DNA of 64,000 bases from CAYMUN01 sp964393835 (GCA_964393835.1 CAYMUN010000003.1:1-64000); one strand, 5' to 3'. Positions 17,118 through 25,919 are shown, counted from the first letter of the stretch. Made by a program: numbers and translations. The notes: generated by a model from the letters alone, not told the origin.

Positions 17118-18440
17118 CTAGCGGCGTCGGTTGAGCCAGCGCAGCACTACCAAGGCCCCCACTACCGGCACAACAATCAAAACAGCCTTACCCGGAGAGC
17201 TTCTGAGAGCCCGGCCGAGCAATGTCGGGCCATTGCCAGGCAATGCCGTCGGGCCTTGGTTGCCGCCAGTAGCCGGCGTAACCGTAGACGCCGTGTTTCC
17301 GGCCGGATCAGGACTGATCTGCTGCCCAACTACGACCAGGCGGTGCAAACTGGTGCCCGGTGGATCGCAAGTAATCAGGGTAGCGGTAGCAGTCTGGCCC
17401 GGCACTGGCCCGAGCACGCCGATTTCTGTCGGCTCGACGACAGTGCGACTAATGACTTTGTAGGCGTACACTTTGCCGTTATAGGACAGATAAAAGGTAT
17501 CGCCGTTGACTAAAGTGTGGAGCAGCACAAAGGCAAACTTATATTTTCCCTTGTTGAAAATGTTATTACTGCTATGCCCAAAAAAGGCGGCATTGCCCGC
17601 TTGGCCTGGTAGCACCGTAGTTGGATAATGTACGATACCGCTCTCTAGGGCGTCTTCGATGTTCGCTTCATTGGTCGAGGTTTGGCTGTAATCGGCCGGA
17701 ATCTGGACATTAATCTTGGGAATGATGACTTCGGGAGTAGCACTGGGGGCCACGCTATTGCTGTTGACGATTAGCGGCGTCGAAGCGGTTGCCCGGCTAG
17801 GCTGGATAAACGGCGCTATGATTACTTCGTTAAAAAAACCGAACAAAAAGATAATTAATACGATTAGTCCCATCCCCAGACCAAATAATAGTGATTGCAC
17901 ATGGTGTTTAGTTTGCAACTGACCGCCGGCAGTCACGGTATCACGGATGGCAGCTTGGACTTCTTTGGCGCTGCGGGCATCCCGTAACTTAGCCGGCTTG
18001 CGCTTAGCAGCGTTGCCTCGCAGCGCGGCCTTTTGGTTTTTGGTATTGGCCAGGGCCTGGGCCGGATTGGCGGTCGCGGCTGCCGGCTGGATAGCATGGG
18101 TGGCAAGCGTCTGGCTGTCATAAAATTCTTGCCAGACAGTGTGTTTCTCGTTATCGGGCAAGGCTTCGTAATACTTGTGCCACTCTGTCTGGATGGTAGC
18201 CAAGTCCTTGCCCGACGTACTGAGGTCATACATGAATTGCTGGTGTTTACTGCGCTCAGAGACTTGGGCCGCTTCGGCCAATTCCTGGGTGGCGTCGGGT
18301 TCCTGGGCATAGATCCGGGCTAGTTTCTCACGGATAACATTAGAGGCCAAATCAGCATCACCAGCAGGTTGGTTGGCTGCCCAGAGGGGCGAATCATCAA
18401 GGGTATCGTCGCCGTGGGGATCAAAGGTATGCGTGGCCAT
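17118..18440 (-). CDS. Sortase with long cytosolic N-terminus
   Basis: Cysteine transpeptidase that anchors proteins to the wall or builds pili. A charged N-terminal region of about 180 residues precedes a membrane helix (about 186-210). The sortase domain holds the catalytic His in FFGHSSNN and the Cys in TLITCDPPGTSLHRLVV, whose Arg is the third catalytic residue. A second membrane helix lies at the extreme C-terminus (LIVVPVVGALVVLRW), an arrangement seen in class C sortases, while the TCDPPGT motif resembles class E. Class is therefore open. I see no LPXTG substrate in this window. Confidence 0.87.
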   Translation of the reverse strand: MATHTFDPHGDDTLDDSPLWAANQPAGDADLASNVIREKLARIYAQEPDATQELAEAAQVSERSKHQQFMYDLSTSGKDLATIQTEWHKYYEALPDNEKHTVWQEFYDSQTLATHAIQPAAATANPAQALANTKNQKAALRGNAAKRKPAKLRDARSAKEVQAAIRDTVTAGGQLQTKHHVQSLLFGLGMGLIVLIIFLFGFFNEVIIAPFIQPSRATASTPLIVNSNSVAPSATPEVIIPKINVQIPADYSQTSTNEANIEDALESGIVHYPTTVLPGQAGNAAFFGHSSNNIFNKGKYKFAFVLLHTLVNGDTFYLSYNGKVYAYKVISRTVVEPTEIGVLGPVPGQTATATLITCDPPGTSLHRLVVVGQQISPDPAGNTASTVTPATGGNQGPTALPGNGPTLLGRALRSSPGKAVLIVVPVVGALVVLRWLNRRR

Positions 18441-18504
18441 AGCTCCTCAAGTATAGTACAATTACCCCTTGTAGACTATTGATGGACACTACGTTGGTGT
18501 CTAC

Positions 18505-18527
18505 AAAACATTCCACCGGAATGTTTT
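18505..18527. repeat. Hairpin before tRNA-Leu
   Basis: A perfect 10-bp stem (AAAACATTCC / GGAATGTTTT) with a 3-nt loop ends one base before the mature tRNA 5' end. A second, weaker fold (GACAC / GTGTC, 18485-18501) lies just upstream. It could be a processing signal or a terminator for incoming transcription; the right arm ends in only four Ts, so termination is not assured. Confidence 0.45.
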
Positions 18528-18528
18528 G

Positions 18529-18613
18529 GGGCGAGTGGCGGAACTGGTATACGCGCACGACTCAAAATCGTGTTCCTTACGGATTGAGGGTTCGATTCCC
18601 TCCTCGCCCACCA
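18529..18613 (+). tRNA. tRNA-Leu (anticodon CAA)
   Basis: A class II tRNA of 85 nt with an extended variable arm. The acceptor GGGCGAG pairs perfectly with CTCGCCC. The anticodon stem CACGA/TCGTG encloses loop CTCAAAA, so the anticodon is CAA (codon UUG). The T-arm has GGTTCGATTCC. The discriminator is A, and CCA is encoded at 18611-18613. Confidence 0.95.
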
Positions 18614-18615
18614 AT

Positions 18616-19329
18616 TTATGAATTGAATAGCAGCTGTAGCGCCAGCAGCACGCTGACCGCGGCAAAGAGATTGACGATAAATTTGTTGCCCTTTTTGACG
18701 GCGATATGGGCACCGATGAAGCCGCCGATAAAAGAGGTGACGAGCATGATCAAACCAAATCGGTAGTCTACTAACCCGACTACCATATAGGTAGCCAGGC
18801 TGATTGTTGCGACAGTCAGCTGCATGGCCCGGCGGGTAGCGCTGGCTACCAGCGCTGTCATGCCGAAACAACTGATGAGCACGACCATCTGCAGGCTGCC
18901 AATGCCAGATCCCAGAGCGGCCTGCAGCACGACGCTAAAAAGCAATAGCACCAAACCCAAGGTTTTAAGCCAGGATGGCGGCTGCCGGGTAGTTACACCG
19001 AGGTTGCGAATATATAGCATCGGGATGCCGATCACCAAAATGACTAGTCCCATCAGTTTTTGGATGATTTCCGTATTGTTACTAAAGTGAGCCAGTGTCA
19101 GGCTGCCAACAAGCGCTCCGATTCCGCCGATGGCCGAAAAAATAAGCACCGTGCGTTTGTCGGTAATTTTTTCTTTAAAAAACCGGCTACTGGCTCCAGC
19201 TGAGATGCCAAAGCCGCCAAATTTGGCGGTGGCAATGGCCGAGGCTGGTGACAAGCCTAAAATCACCATCAGGGGCGCTGAGATGAGTCCCCCGCCGCCG
19301 CCTGAGGCTCCGCTTAAAATAGCTGCCAA
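18616..19329 (-). CDS. TauE/SafE-family membrane transporter
   Basis: Permease of the sulfite-exporter/TauE-SafE family, substrate unknown. It has about seven membrane helices and the characteristic LSGASGGGGGLISAPLM at the N-terminus. The listed start is a TTG at 19329 with no clear ribosome-binding site. The frame stays open upstream through NLLIFGFVNF, and family members usually have about ten residues there, so the true start may be a rare codon overlapping the end of the 19361-20164 gene. Last gene of the operon that starts at 22173. Confidence 0.82.
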   Translation of the reverse strand: MAAILSGASGGGGGLISAPLMVILGLSPASAIATAKFGGFGISAGASSRFFKEKITDKRTVLIFSAIGGIGALVGSLTLAHFSNNTEIIQKLMGLVILVIGIPMLYIRNLGVTTRQPPSWLKTLGLVLLLFSVVLQAALGSGIGSLQMVVLISCFGMTALVASATRRAMQLTVATISLATYMVVGLVDYRFGLIMLVTSFIGGFIGAHIAVKKGNKFIVNLFAAVSVLLALQLLFNS

Positions 19330-19360
19330 AAAATTTACAAACCCAAATATCAGGAGATTT

Positions 19361-20164
19361 TTAATTTTGCGGCCTCTCGCTTATCAGCGCGGTGGTGAGA
19401 GCTTCAAAAGGTTTGAGGGGATTTTGCAGCCACCAGGTAGCAGTTGCGGCGGCTGTTTTGACGCGCCAGGTATCGACATCTTGCGCCAACTTCGTGGTGC
19501 TGATCTGGCCATTCACCGCGACAAAGATTGTTTGCAGGTGCTTAACGATTACGTAGGCTTGGTGTTGTTGGGTGAATTCATACAGTTGATCGACTAGTCT
19601 CAAAAAATCCATGTCAAACGTAAAAGCTTTGGGGAAACGGCTGCTAGCGGCTAACTTTTGCAACTGAGCAAAGCTAATGACCAGCACTGTTTCCGGCCTC
19701 GATAAGAGAGCTGCCGGCGCCTTGGTGAAATAATCGGCAGCGTCTTTCGTAAGTGTTACGCGGCCGGTATATTTCACCATAAATTGCTCCAGCAGGATGG
19801 CAGTCTCGGAGTTGCGGCCTAAATCTCCGGCTAGCAGGGTGCCATCGGACCATTCACTCATCGCTAACACTTCGGCCAATGCTTTTTGGCTAAAGCTACC
19901 ACTGGGGGTGCTGGGCGCGTATTCGCCGGCCTCAAATACCCGGCCCACCGTCTTTTGCAAGCTATCGGGCAGCAATACTCGCGTGGTACCGATACCAGCT
20001 TTCGTGGCTTGGCTATATGCTTCGCCGGCGGCCGCAAAACCGTAGGCATTGCCGCCGATCACCAGTAGCTTGCCGGCCTGCCGCTTATGCTCCGGCCGGC
20101 TCCACAGCAAATCGGGAAATAGCGGCTGCTCAGCCGTCTGTTTGTGCCAGTAGGTATGATCCAT
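19361..20164 (-). CDS. Ribokinase-fold protein resembling NAD(P)HX dehydratase
   Basis: 267 residues. GKLLVIGGNAYGFAAAG followed by GIGTTRVLLPDSL, and later LLAGDLGRNSET, resembles the start of the YjeF C-terminal / NnrD family, which repairs hydrated NAD(P)H. The family's later GTGD phosphate-binding and catalytic-base motif is not visible; the corresponding stretch reads QDVDTWRVKTAAATATWW. The function may therefore have diverged. The start overlaps the upstream HAD gene by 35 nt. Kinase or hydro-lyase activity is unproven. Confidence 0.6.
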   Translation of the reverse strand: MDHTYWHKQTAEQPLFPDLLWSRPEHKRQAGKLLVIGGNAYGFAAAGEAYSQATKAGIGTTRVLLPDSLQKTVGRVFEAGEYAPSTPSGSFSQKALAEVLAMSEWSDGTLLAGDLGRNSETAILLEQFMVKYTGRVTLTKDAADYFTKAPAALLSRPETVLVISFAQLQKLAASSRFPKAFTFDMDFLRLVDQLYEFTQQHQAYVIVKHLQTIFVAVNGQISTTKLAQDVDTWRVKTAAATATWWLQNPLKPFEALTTALISERPQN

Positions 20165-20855
20165 CTGTCTGCTCCAGTCGGTACACCATATTTTTGCGCT
20201 CTACGATTACTCGCCAGCCCTTATTGGCAGCATGCTGAAATAGTTTTTTGCTCGGATTAAAGGCGATCGGTTGCTTGACCATTTCCAGCATCGTGATATC
20301 TCCCTCACTGTCGCCGACGGCTAGACTATCCTGGTAATCGGCACCATGCTTGTCAATGAGCTGCCGTAATAACTCGGGCTTCCGACCAAGCGATAACTCT
20401 TTTTTGCCGGTAAAGCGGCCATCTTGGACACCGTAGGTCGTAGCGGCAAAATCATCAAAACCGTAATAATCAGCTAGTTTCTCGACGATAATACTAGGCG
20501 AACCAGAAATAGCAAATAACAGATAGTTTTGAGCCTGTAGTTCGTGGATAAGATCACGGGTGTAGGTATAAACCTGATCTTTATATTCGTCAAATACAGC
20601 TTCGGCTGCCGCTGTGAAGTCCTCAATCCGGAGATCCGTTAGGGCTTGTTCAAAAACACCTACTAGCGCCATTTCATATTGCTGGAATGAGTCTTCGCCA
20701 CTGCGACGCTTCCAATCCATCCGGGCCTGCCTGACTTTTTGAAAGGCTTCCTGGGTGATATGCCCCCGTTTGGCCAGCTGGTCGCCCAGCGCATGATATA
20801 GCTGCCAGCGGATAATCGTACCGTCAATATCAAACACCGCAAATGGCCGGCTCAT
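20130..20855 (-). CDS. HAD-superfamily phosphatase (SerB-like, HAD-IB)
   Basis: Phosphomonoesterase of 241 residues. Motif I is FDIDGTI with the nucleophile Asp, motif II ISGSPS, motif III includes a Lys in GRKPELL, and motif IV is GDSEGD. A helical cap lies between motifs I and II. The substrate cannot be read from sequence; phosphoserine or a lipid phosphate are options. Its ATG overlaps the stop of the 22-codon ORF upstream (TGATG). Confidence 0.87.
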   Translation of the reverse strand: MSRPFAVFDIDGTIIRWQLYHALGDQLAKRGHITQEAFQKVRQARMDWKRRSGEDSFQQYEMALVGVFEQALTDLRIEDFTAAAEAVFDEYKDQVYTYTRDLIHELQAQNYLLFAISGSPSIIVEKLADYYGFDDFAATTYGVQDGRFTGKKELSLGRKPELLRQLIDKHGADYQDSLAVGDSEGDITMLEMVKQPIAFNPSKKLFQHAANKGWRVIVERKNMVYRLEQTDGSYLLAQTDG

Positions 20856-20923
20856 CAGGCGCTCCCGCCCAGCCAGGCAGCTACTTGGTGGGTGGAGACA
20901 ATGGAAACCAGCTCAGATTTCAT
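20855..20923 (-). CDS. 22-aa micro-ORF coupling two genes
   Basis: Reads MKSELVSIVSTHQVAAWLGG plus two residues. Its ATG overlaps the exonuclease III stop (ATGA) and its TGA overlaps the HAD start (TGATG). Both junctions have the form used for translational coupling across this genome, so ribosomes could pass through all three ORFs. The peptide is mildly amphipathic. It may be functional, or serve only as a ribosome bridge. Confidence 0.42.
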   Translation of the reverse strand: MKSELVSIVSTHQVAAWLGGSA

Positions 20924-21738
20924 ATGTCTAGTGTAACAGATATGGGGCAGTGGTCGGAGCCGAGGATTTTGGCATGGATGTCGGCGGCTTTGACCTTGCC
21001 CCTGAGACTGGTGGAAACCATAAAATAATCGATCCGCCAACCGACGTTACGGGCCCGGGCGTTAGCGAAGTGCGACCACCAGGTATAGTGGCCGTTACCT
21101 TGCTTAAACAGGCGCAGCGTGTCGACGAAGCCAGCATCAATAAAGGCCTGGAAGCCTGAACGCTCTTCGTCGGTGAAGCCTTTTTTGCCTACATTTGGCT
21201 TGGGATTGGCCAGGTCGTCCTCGGTGTGGGCGACATTTAGATCGCCGCTAAAAACTACCGGCTTAGATTGCTCCAACTGCTTGGCATAGGCCAAAAAGGC
21301 TGGATCCCAGTGCTCGTGCCGGAGCGGTATGCGACTGAGATCGTCTTTGGCGTTGGGCGTGTAGACGGTCAGCAGCCAAAACCTATCAAACTCGGCGGCA
21401 ATCACCCGGCCCTCCTGGTTAGGATCACCGTAGGTATCGCCGGTCACTGCGTATTTGTCAATAATATCTTTGGGAAAGCCGTTGATAACCTGCAGCGGCC
21501 TCACTTTACTCAGGATGGCCGTACCCGAATAACCGGGTTTTTCGGCGGAATACCAAAAGGCGCTATAGCCGTCGATGTCAAAGCTGTCATTCTCAATCGC
21601 TTCGATCTGCTCCGGCTTGGCCTTGATCTCTTGCAGGGCGATGATATCGGGCTGTTCTTTTTCTATGAATGGCTGCCACAGGCCCTTTTTGGCCACCGCC
21701 CGGATGCCATTCACGTTCCAGGAGTACAGCTTTAGCAT
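20920..21738 (-). CDS. xth: Exodeoxyribonuclease III / AP endonuclease
   Basis: Base-excision-repair enzyme cutting at abasic sites. 272 residues with the EEP-fold signature: SWNVNGIRA, LQEIKA with the metal-binding Glu, SGDLNVAHTEDDL, WRIDYFMVS and the terminal catalytic GSDHCPISV. It starts one base after the stop of the upstream coiled-coil gene, so the two are cotranscribed. Confidence 0.95.
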   Translation of the reverse strand: MLKLYSWNVNGIRAVAKKGLWQPFIEKEQPDIIALQEIKAKPEQIEAIENDSFDIDGYSAFWYSAEKPGYSGTAILSKVRPLQVINGFPKDIIDKYAVTGDTYGDPNQEGRVIAAEFDRFWLLTVYTPNAKDDLSRIPLRHEHWDPAFLAYAKQLEQSKPVVFSGDLNVAHTEDDLANPKPNVGKKGFTDEERSGFQAFIDAGFVDTLRLFKQGNGHYTWWSHFANARARNVGWRIDYFMVSTSLRGKVKAADIHAKILGSDHCPISVTLDI

Positions 21739-22173
21739 TTAGCCCGTGGCCTTTTCTAGTTGGCTGACGCGGTCATCCAGCTCTAACAGCAGGGCGCGGT
21801 CATGCCATACTCGGCCCAGATAATGATCGGTAACAATCTTTGTTAAATTATCAATTTTGTGCTCGACATTCCCGACAGCTCTGTCTAGGGATTGCAGATG
21901 GCGACCGGCGTCTTTTTGGGTATTTTTAAAAGCAATGATACCGGCATGGGTGTCCTCGGCCAATGTCTTAAGGTCGTGGTTGGTGTCTTTGAGAGCCAGC
22001 CGCATTACCCGTACGTCTTGCTGGAGGCTATCAATACCTGTCTGCAGGGGTGCTGCTCGGCGCTCGATGCGGCCGTCAATGTTTTCGACCAATATGGTTA
22101 CTTTGTCTTCTAGTTGCTCGGCTACGATTGCCGCGAGATATGTAGCTTGCTGATGGGTATCCTGGTCACTCAT
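21739..22173 (-). CDS. Coiled-coil hypothetical protein
   Basis: 144 residues, strongly helical, with heptad-like spacing throughout (IDSLQQDVRVMRLALKDTN, LDRAVGNVEHKIDNLTKIV) and ending LDDRVSQLEKATG. No membrane segment or enzyme motif is visible. First gene of the minus-strand operon containing xth, the HAD phosphatase and the TauE transporter. Function unknown. Confidence 0.65.
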   Translation of the reverse strand: MSDQDTHQQATYLAAIVAEQLEDKVTILVENIDGRIERRAAPLQTGIDSLQQDVRVMRLALKDTNHDLKTLAEDTHAGIIAFKNTQKDAGRHLQSLDRAVGNVEHKIDNLTKIVTDHYLGRVWHDRALLLELDDRVSQLEKATG

Positions 22174-22270
22174 AGTGTGGACTATTATAGTCCTGGTTGG
22201 CAGAAATAAAAGCGTAATAAAGGCGACATTTAAGAATTATTTTAGGTTGTCTGCTACACTAAAGTACTAG

Positions 22271-22987
22271 ATGGACGCCACTCCTTATAAACGAATACTC
22301 CTGAAACTCTCCGGTGAGCAACTAGCTGGCAAGTATGAATTTGGCGTTGATCCAGAGATCGCGTCGTTTTTGGCGGCCGAGGTTAAAAAAGCGATTGATG
22401 CTGGCTGCCAGGTCGTCATGGTCGTCGGCGGTGGTAATATGGTGCGTGGCGCTGAGATCGCTGGCCACGGTATTCGCCGGGTAACCGCGGATCAAATGGG
22501 CATGCTCAGCGGCCTCATCAACAGCATGGCCATGACTGACATCTTTGAAGCCAATGCAGTACCGACTCGCTGCCTCAGCAATATATTCGCCCAGCAAGTA
22601 GCCGAATCATACTCCTACCGTTTAGCCGAAAAGCATCTCCAAAAAGGCCGTGTCGTCATTGTGGCTGGCGGCACTGCCCGCCCCTACGTCACTCATGATA
22701 CAGCCGGGGTGAGTTTTGCCTTGGAGCTCGACTGTGAAGTTGTCCTCAAAGCCACCAAATATGACGGCGTTTACGATAAAGACCCGGCTCACTCTGATGA
22801 CGCGGTCAAGCTTGATCATGTGTCATTTCAAGAGGCGGTCAGCAACGATGCTATCAAAGTCATGGACAAAGCTGCCCTCGGCTTAGCAATGGAGCAACAC
22901 AAACCGTTAATTGTGTTTGACGCCATGAAACCTGATAACTTGGTTAAAATTGTTACCCGTCAGCCAGTCGGCACCGTCATTAGTTAG
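22271..22987 (+). CDS. pyrH: UMP kinase
   Basis: Phosphorylates UMP to UDP. 238 residues of the amino-acid-kinase fold: LLKLSGEQLAG, VVGGGNMVRG, TADQMGMLSGLINSMA and the nucleotide-binding ATKYDGVYDKDP. It supplies the step after the pyrimidine genes at 35-45 kb. It lacks the usual tsf/frr neighbours. A TACACT hexamer ends 10 nt before the ATG and no ribosome-binding site is seen, so the leader is very short. Its stop overlaps that of the convergent Clp gene. Confidence 0.96.
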   Translation: MDATPYKRILLKLSGEQLAGKYEFGVDPEIASFLAAEVKKAIDAGCQVVMVVGGGNMVRGAEIAGHGIRRVTADQMGMLSGLINSMAMTDIFEANAVPTRCLSNIFAQQVAESYSYRLAEKHLQKGRVVIVAGGTARPYVTHDTAGVSFALELDCEVVLKATKYDGVYDKDPAHSDDAVKLDHVSFQEAVSNDAIKVMDKAALGLAMEQHKPLIVFDAMKPDNLVKIVTRQPVGTVIS

Positions 22988-25353
22988 ACCGATAGATCAC
23001 CGACGTCGAGTACTAAATGATCGCCGGCATTGACTTCATTTTTGAGAATCTTTTGGGCGACGGTATCCTCGACGGCCTTTTGGAGGGCCCGGCGCATTGG
23101 CCGGGCACCCATTCGGGGATCATAGCCGGTAGCAATAATCTTTTGGACGGCGGCTGGGGTGAGCTCCAGGGTAATATTTTGGGTAGCCAGGGTTTGGTTG
23201 ATTTCTTTCATCATCAGCCCAACGACTTGAGCCAACTCTTCCGGTTTCAGCGGTCGGAACAGTACAATCTCATCAAAGCGGTTGAGGAGCTCCGGCTTAA
23301 ACTGGCCATTATTAATGAGTTGATCGGTAAACTCGGTCTGGAAGCTCTCGAGGGTTTCACCTTTTTCGACGCGCTCCCGGATAGTCTGGGCCCCGGCGTT
23401 ACTGGTGACAATAATTATGCAGTCTTTAAAAGACACGGTTTTGCCAGCCGTATCAGTTAGCTGGCCTTCGTCGAGTAATTGCAGTAAGAGATTTAGAATA
23501 TTAGCGTGGGCCTTTTCAATTTCGTCCAGCAGGATGACGCTAAAAGGCTGTTCCCGGACGGCCATGATCAGGCTGCTGGTATCTTCGCGGCCGTTTGATA
23601 GGAGGCGGCTGACATCATCTGACTGCTGATATTCACTCATATCGAGACGTACCATATTTGTTTCGCTCTCAAAATAAGTGGCAGCGATGGCCTTTGCCAG
23701 CTCGGTTTTGCCAACGCCGGTGGGCCCCAGGAACAAAAAGCTACCGATTGGCCGCCGTGGATTAGCGACCCCGGCCCGGGCCCGTCTGAGGGCGTTGGAA
23801 ACCACGCTTACGGCGTGAGTCTGATTGATCATACGCTGATGAATTTTATCCTCGAGGTGCAACAGTGTATCGGCCTCGACAGCGGCCGCTGTGCCGACTT
23901 TGACTCCCCGCGTTTGCTCGACGGCTAACTGCACGCTGCGAGCAGTCAGGACTGATTCGGAGCTATGAGAAACCGACTGCTGCAATAATTTGATAGCCTT
24001 GCCCGGGTAGGCTTCGTCTGGTTCATATCGGCCACTGAGCCGATAGGCTTCGTGCAGGGCTTCGTAGGCTACGAGCAGGTGATGCTCGTTTTCGATAGTG
24101 ACAGCCGTGTCTTCGATCACCCGCATCACGCCGGACTCTGGTAGTTCCTGCAGCATGACCGGTGTCAATAAGCTGGCCAAGCTTTGGTTTTGGGCCCTCA
24201 AGCGCTGGTAATCCGAGGGGGTCAGCGCTAAGACGACTGGTACCGATCGAGCCTGAATCATTGACTGCAAGATGTGGGTAGCGTCAAAAGTACCGGGGCC
24301 ACCACCTAGCAGTAGCTCGGCGTTGTCAAAAAATAATATGATGTGCCCGGCGTGATTTGCTTCATTAGCCAGGCTAATCATAATCTGTTCCAGCTCGCCT
24401 GGCTGGTGTGCGTTAGAGACGATATCGCCGGCATTGAGGGCTATCACTTGGTGGTAGGCTAAGGCCTGGCCGGTATCGCCCTCTATCAGGCGCTGGGCAA
24501 GAGCATACACCGTCGTAGTCTTACCGATTCCGTCGACTCCGATAAGCGCTACGGCCCCGGCCCGGTTGTTAAAGGCTGTCTCGATAGCGTTGACTCCCTC
24601 AGATTTTGTCAACCAGCCATAGTGGGCGCCCCGCTGTGTAATACCGAGGCTGATATTGTGACCAAAGTGGTCAAGCAATGGCGTGAAACCAAACGCCCAG
24701 TCTCGACCGATGCCGCCGGCATTGCTTTTGACTAATGTGGTCTCTCCTAGATTACGTCCCAGCCAGTTAGCCACCGCTTCGATATCGCCAGGCTGGGCTT
24801 TGAGTTGTACTAGTAGCTGGCGTACTGGAGCAGAAGCCAGCAGCAGGCCAGCTACTACAAAGCCTAGTTCTATAACGGGACTGTTATTTTTTTGGGCTTC
24901 TTGGACGGATAGCTGTAAGGCATATTCCAGCTCAGCTGGATCAGTACTGAGACAATTCGTCACCATATCGCTGGTCATTAGCAGATGATTCGTAAAGAAA
25001 AAGGCCTGCCAGTGGCTGCCGAGCGCTGCCCAGACAGTTTGGGGATTGAGTGTCATACCGGGACGCAACCGAGATAGAACCTCACCCGACAAAAGCCCCG
25101 TCAGATCAGTACCGTTTGGCGGCAAGACAGACAGGTATCGTTTCCACCATGTGCCTATCATGAAGCAGGCGATAGCTGCTGCTGCCACCAGCAGAGCTAG
25201 ACCGCGTAGGCCGCCGAATCCCAGCGCGATGGCCGCCGCCGCTGCTAGTAAGCTACTACTGAGCAGTATTTGGTAACCGGTTTTGCCGATAGTTTGAGCC
25301 AAACGGGCCTCCTGTACCCGCCGGGCGTTAAAATCTATCAAACCAGCGCTCAT
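22984..25353 (-). CDS. Membrane-anchored Clp-type double-AAA ATPase
   Basis: 789 residues from the ATG at 25353, which overlaps the upstream stop (ATGA). Two membrane helices (about 29-68) are followed by a Clp-N-like helical region (about 100-200). D1 has Walker A GVDGIGKTTT but a Walker B of LFFDNAEL, with Asn replacing the catalytic Glu. D2 is intact: GPTGVGKTEL, VILLDEIEKAH and a C-terminal GARPMRRA sensor. I see no [LIV]GF ClpP-docking tripeptide in D2. Likely a membrane-tethered unfoldase or remodeller powered by D2. Confidence 0.88.
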   Translation of the reverse strand: MSAGLIDFNARRVQEARLAQTIGKTGYQILLSSSLLAAAAAIALGFGGLRGLALLVAAAAIACFMIGTWWKRYLSVLPPNGTDLTGLLSGEVLSRLRPGMTLNPQTVWAALGSHWQAFFFTNHLLMTSDMVTNCLSTDPAELEYALQLSVQEAQKNNSPVIELGFVVAGLLLASAPVRQLLVQLKAQPGDIEAVANWLGRNLGETTLVKSNAGGIGRDWAFGFTPLLDHFGHNISLGITQRGAHYGWLTKSEGVNAIETAFNNRAGAVALIGVDGIGKTTTVYALAQRLIEGDTGQALAYHQVIALNAGDIVSNAHQPGELEQIMISLANEANHAGHIILFFDNAELLLGGGPGTFDATHILQSMIQARSVPVVLALTPSDYQRLRAQNQSLASLLTPVMLQELPESGVMRVIEDTAVTIENEHHLLVAYEALHEAYRLSGRYEPDEAYPGKAIKLLQQSVSHSSESVLTARSVQLAVEQTRGVKVGTAAAVEADTLLHLEDKIHQRMINQTHAVSVVSNALRRARAGVANPRRPIGSFLFLGPTGVGKTELAKAIAATYFESETNMVRLDMSEYQQSDDVSRLLSNGREDTSSLIMAVREQPFSVILLDEIEKAHANILNLLLQLLDEGQLTDTAGKTVSFKDCIIIVTSNAGAQTIRERVEKGETLESFQTEFTDQLINNGQFKPELLNRFDEIVLFRPLKPEELAQVVGLMMKEINQTLATQNITLELTPAAVQKIIATGYDPRMGARPMRRALQKAVEDTVAQKILKNEVNAGDHLVLDVGDLSV

Positions 25354-25721
25354 AGTAACGATAGCCCCGCTACCAAAAAGCCCGGTACTGCCAAGGGCAA
25401 TAGGGGCCAAATGATCATTTCAGCTAACGTTACTACGGCTATCACTGCCACGCAGACCAGCGCCGCCAAGAGTACGCACAACCGCACCACAAAACCAACT
25501 GCTCGACTGACTAAGTTATCGCCCAGCGCTCTCATCTTGTCTTCAAAGCTTGATCCCGGAGGAGTTATAATTCGTCGCCAAGGAGCAAATAAGGTACGAC
25601 CCAGCTGCCCGACCGAGAAATTGTTAGCCGTCTCTCTCAAGCGGGGGCTAAAACTGCCAAGTACCGATTTCCAGCCACGACCATACCACCAGGAGAAAAA
25701 GGACATGATAAGCATAGGCAT
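25350..25721 (-). CDS. Small membrane protein coupled to the Clp ATPase
   Basis: 123 residues. An N-terminal SFFSWWYGRGW motif, a middle amphipathic region (FAPWRRIITPPGSSFEDK) and a C-terminal hydrophobic block (about 75-123) predict two helices. In-frame ATGs lie at 25721, 25715 and 25706, and no strong ribosome-binding site separates them. The stop overlaps the Clp start by four bases, a strong sign of a shared complex. Family unnamed to me. Confidence 0.72.
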   Translation of the reverse strand: MPMLIMSFFSWWYGRGWKSVLGSFSPRLRETANNFSVGQLGRTLFAPWRRIITPPGSSFEDKMRALGDNLVSRAVGFVVRLCVLLAALVCVAVIAVVTLAEMIIWPLLPLAVPGFLVAGLSLL

Positions 25722-25756
25722 AATTGTACCACCTGTGGGCCGCTAAGGCAGTATAG

Positions 25757-25846
25757 TGGCGGAGGGAGAGGGATTCGAACCCTCGATGGGATTGCTCCCA
25801 AACCGCCTTTCCAAGACGGCGCCATAGGCCACTAGGCGACCCCTCC
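25757..25846 (-). tRNA. tRNA-Ser (anticodon GGA)
   Basis: A class II tRNA of 90 nt with a long variable arm. On the minus strand the acceptor GGAGGGG pairs with TCCCTCC (one G-U). The anticodon stem CCGTC/GGCGG encloses loop TTGGAAA, so the anticodon is GGA (codon UCC). The T-arm has GGTTCGAATCC. The discriminator is G and CCA is encoded. Confidence 0.95.
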
Positions 25847-25900
25847 ATTGGTAGCCAGTATATCAAACCGACCGGGTGTGCCGATAATTACTACAAAATA

Positions 25901-25919
25901 CCTTGCGAATTGCGCAAGG
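25901..25919. promoter_or_regulatory. Palindrome upstream of the ABC transporter
   Basis: Perfect 7-bp arms CCTTGCG and CGCAAGG surround a 5-nt centre, 24 nt upstream of the transporter start at 25943. Size and position fit an operator for a dimeric regulator, but no regulator gene is adjacent. It could equally be an RNA hairpin in the leader. Confidence 0.35.
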
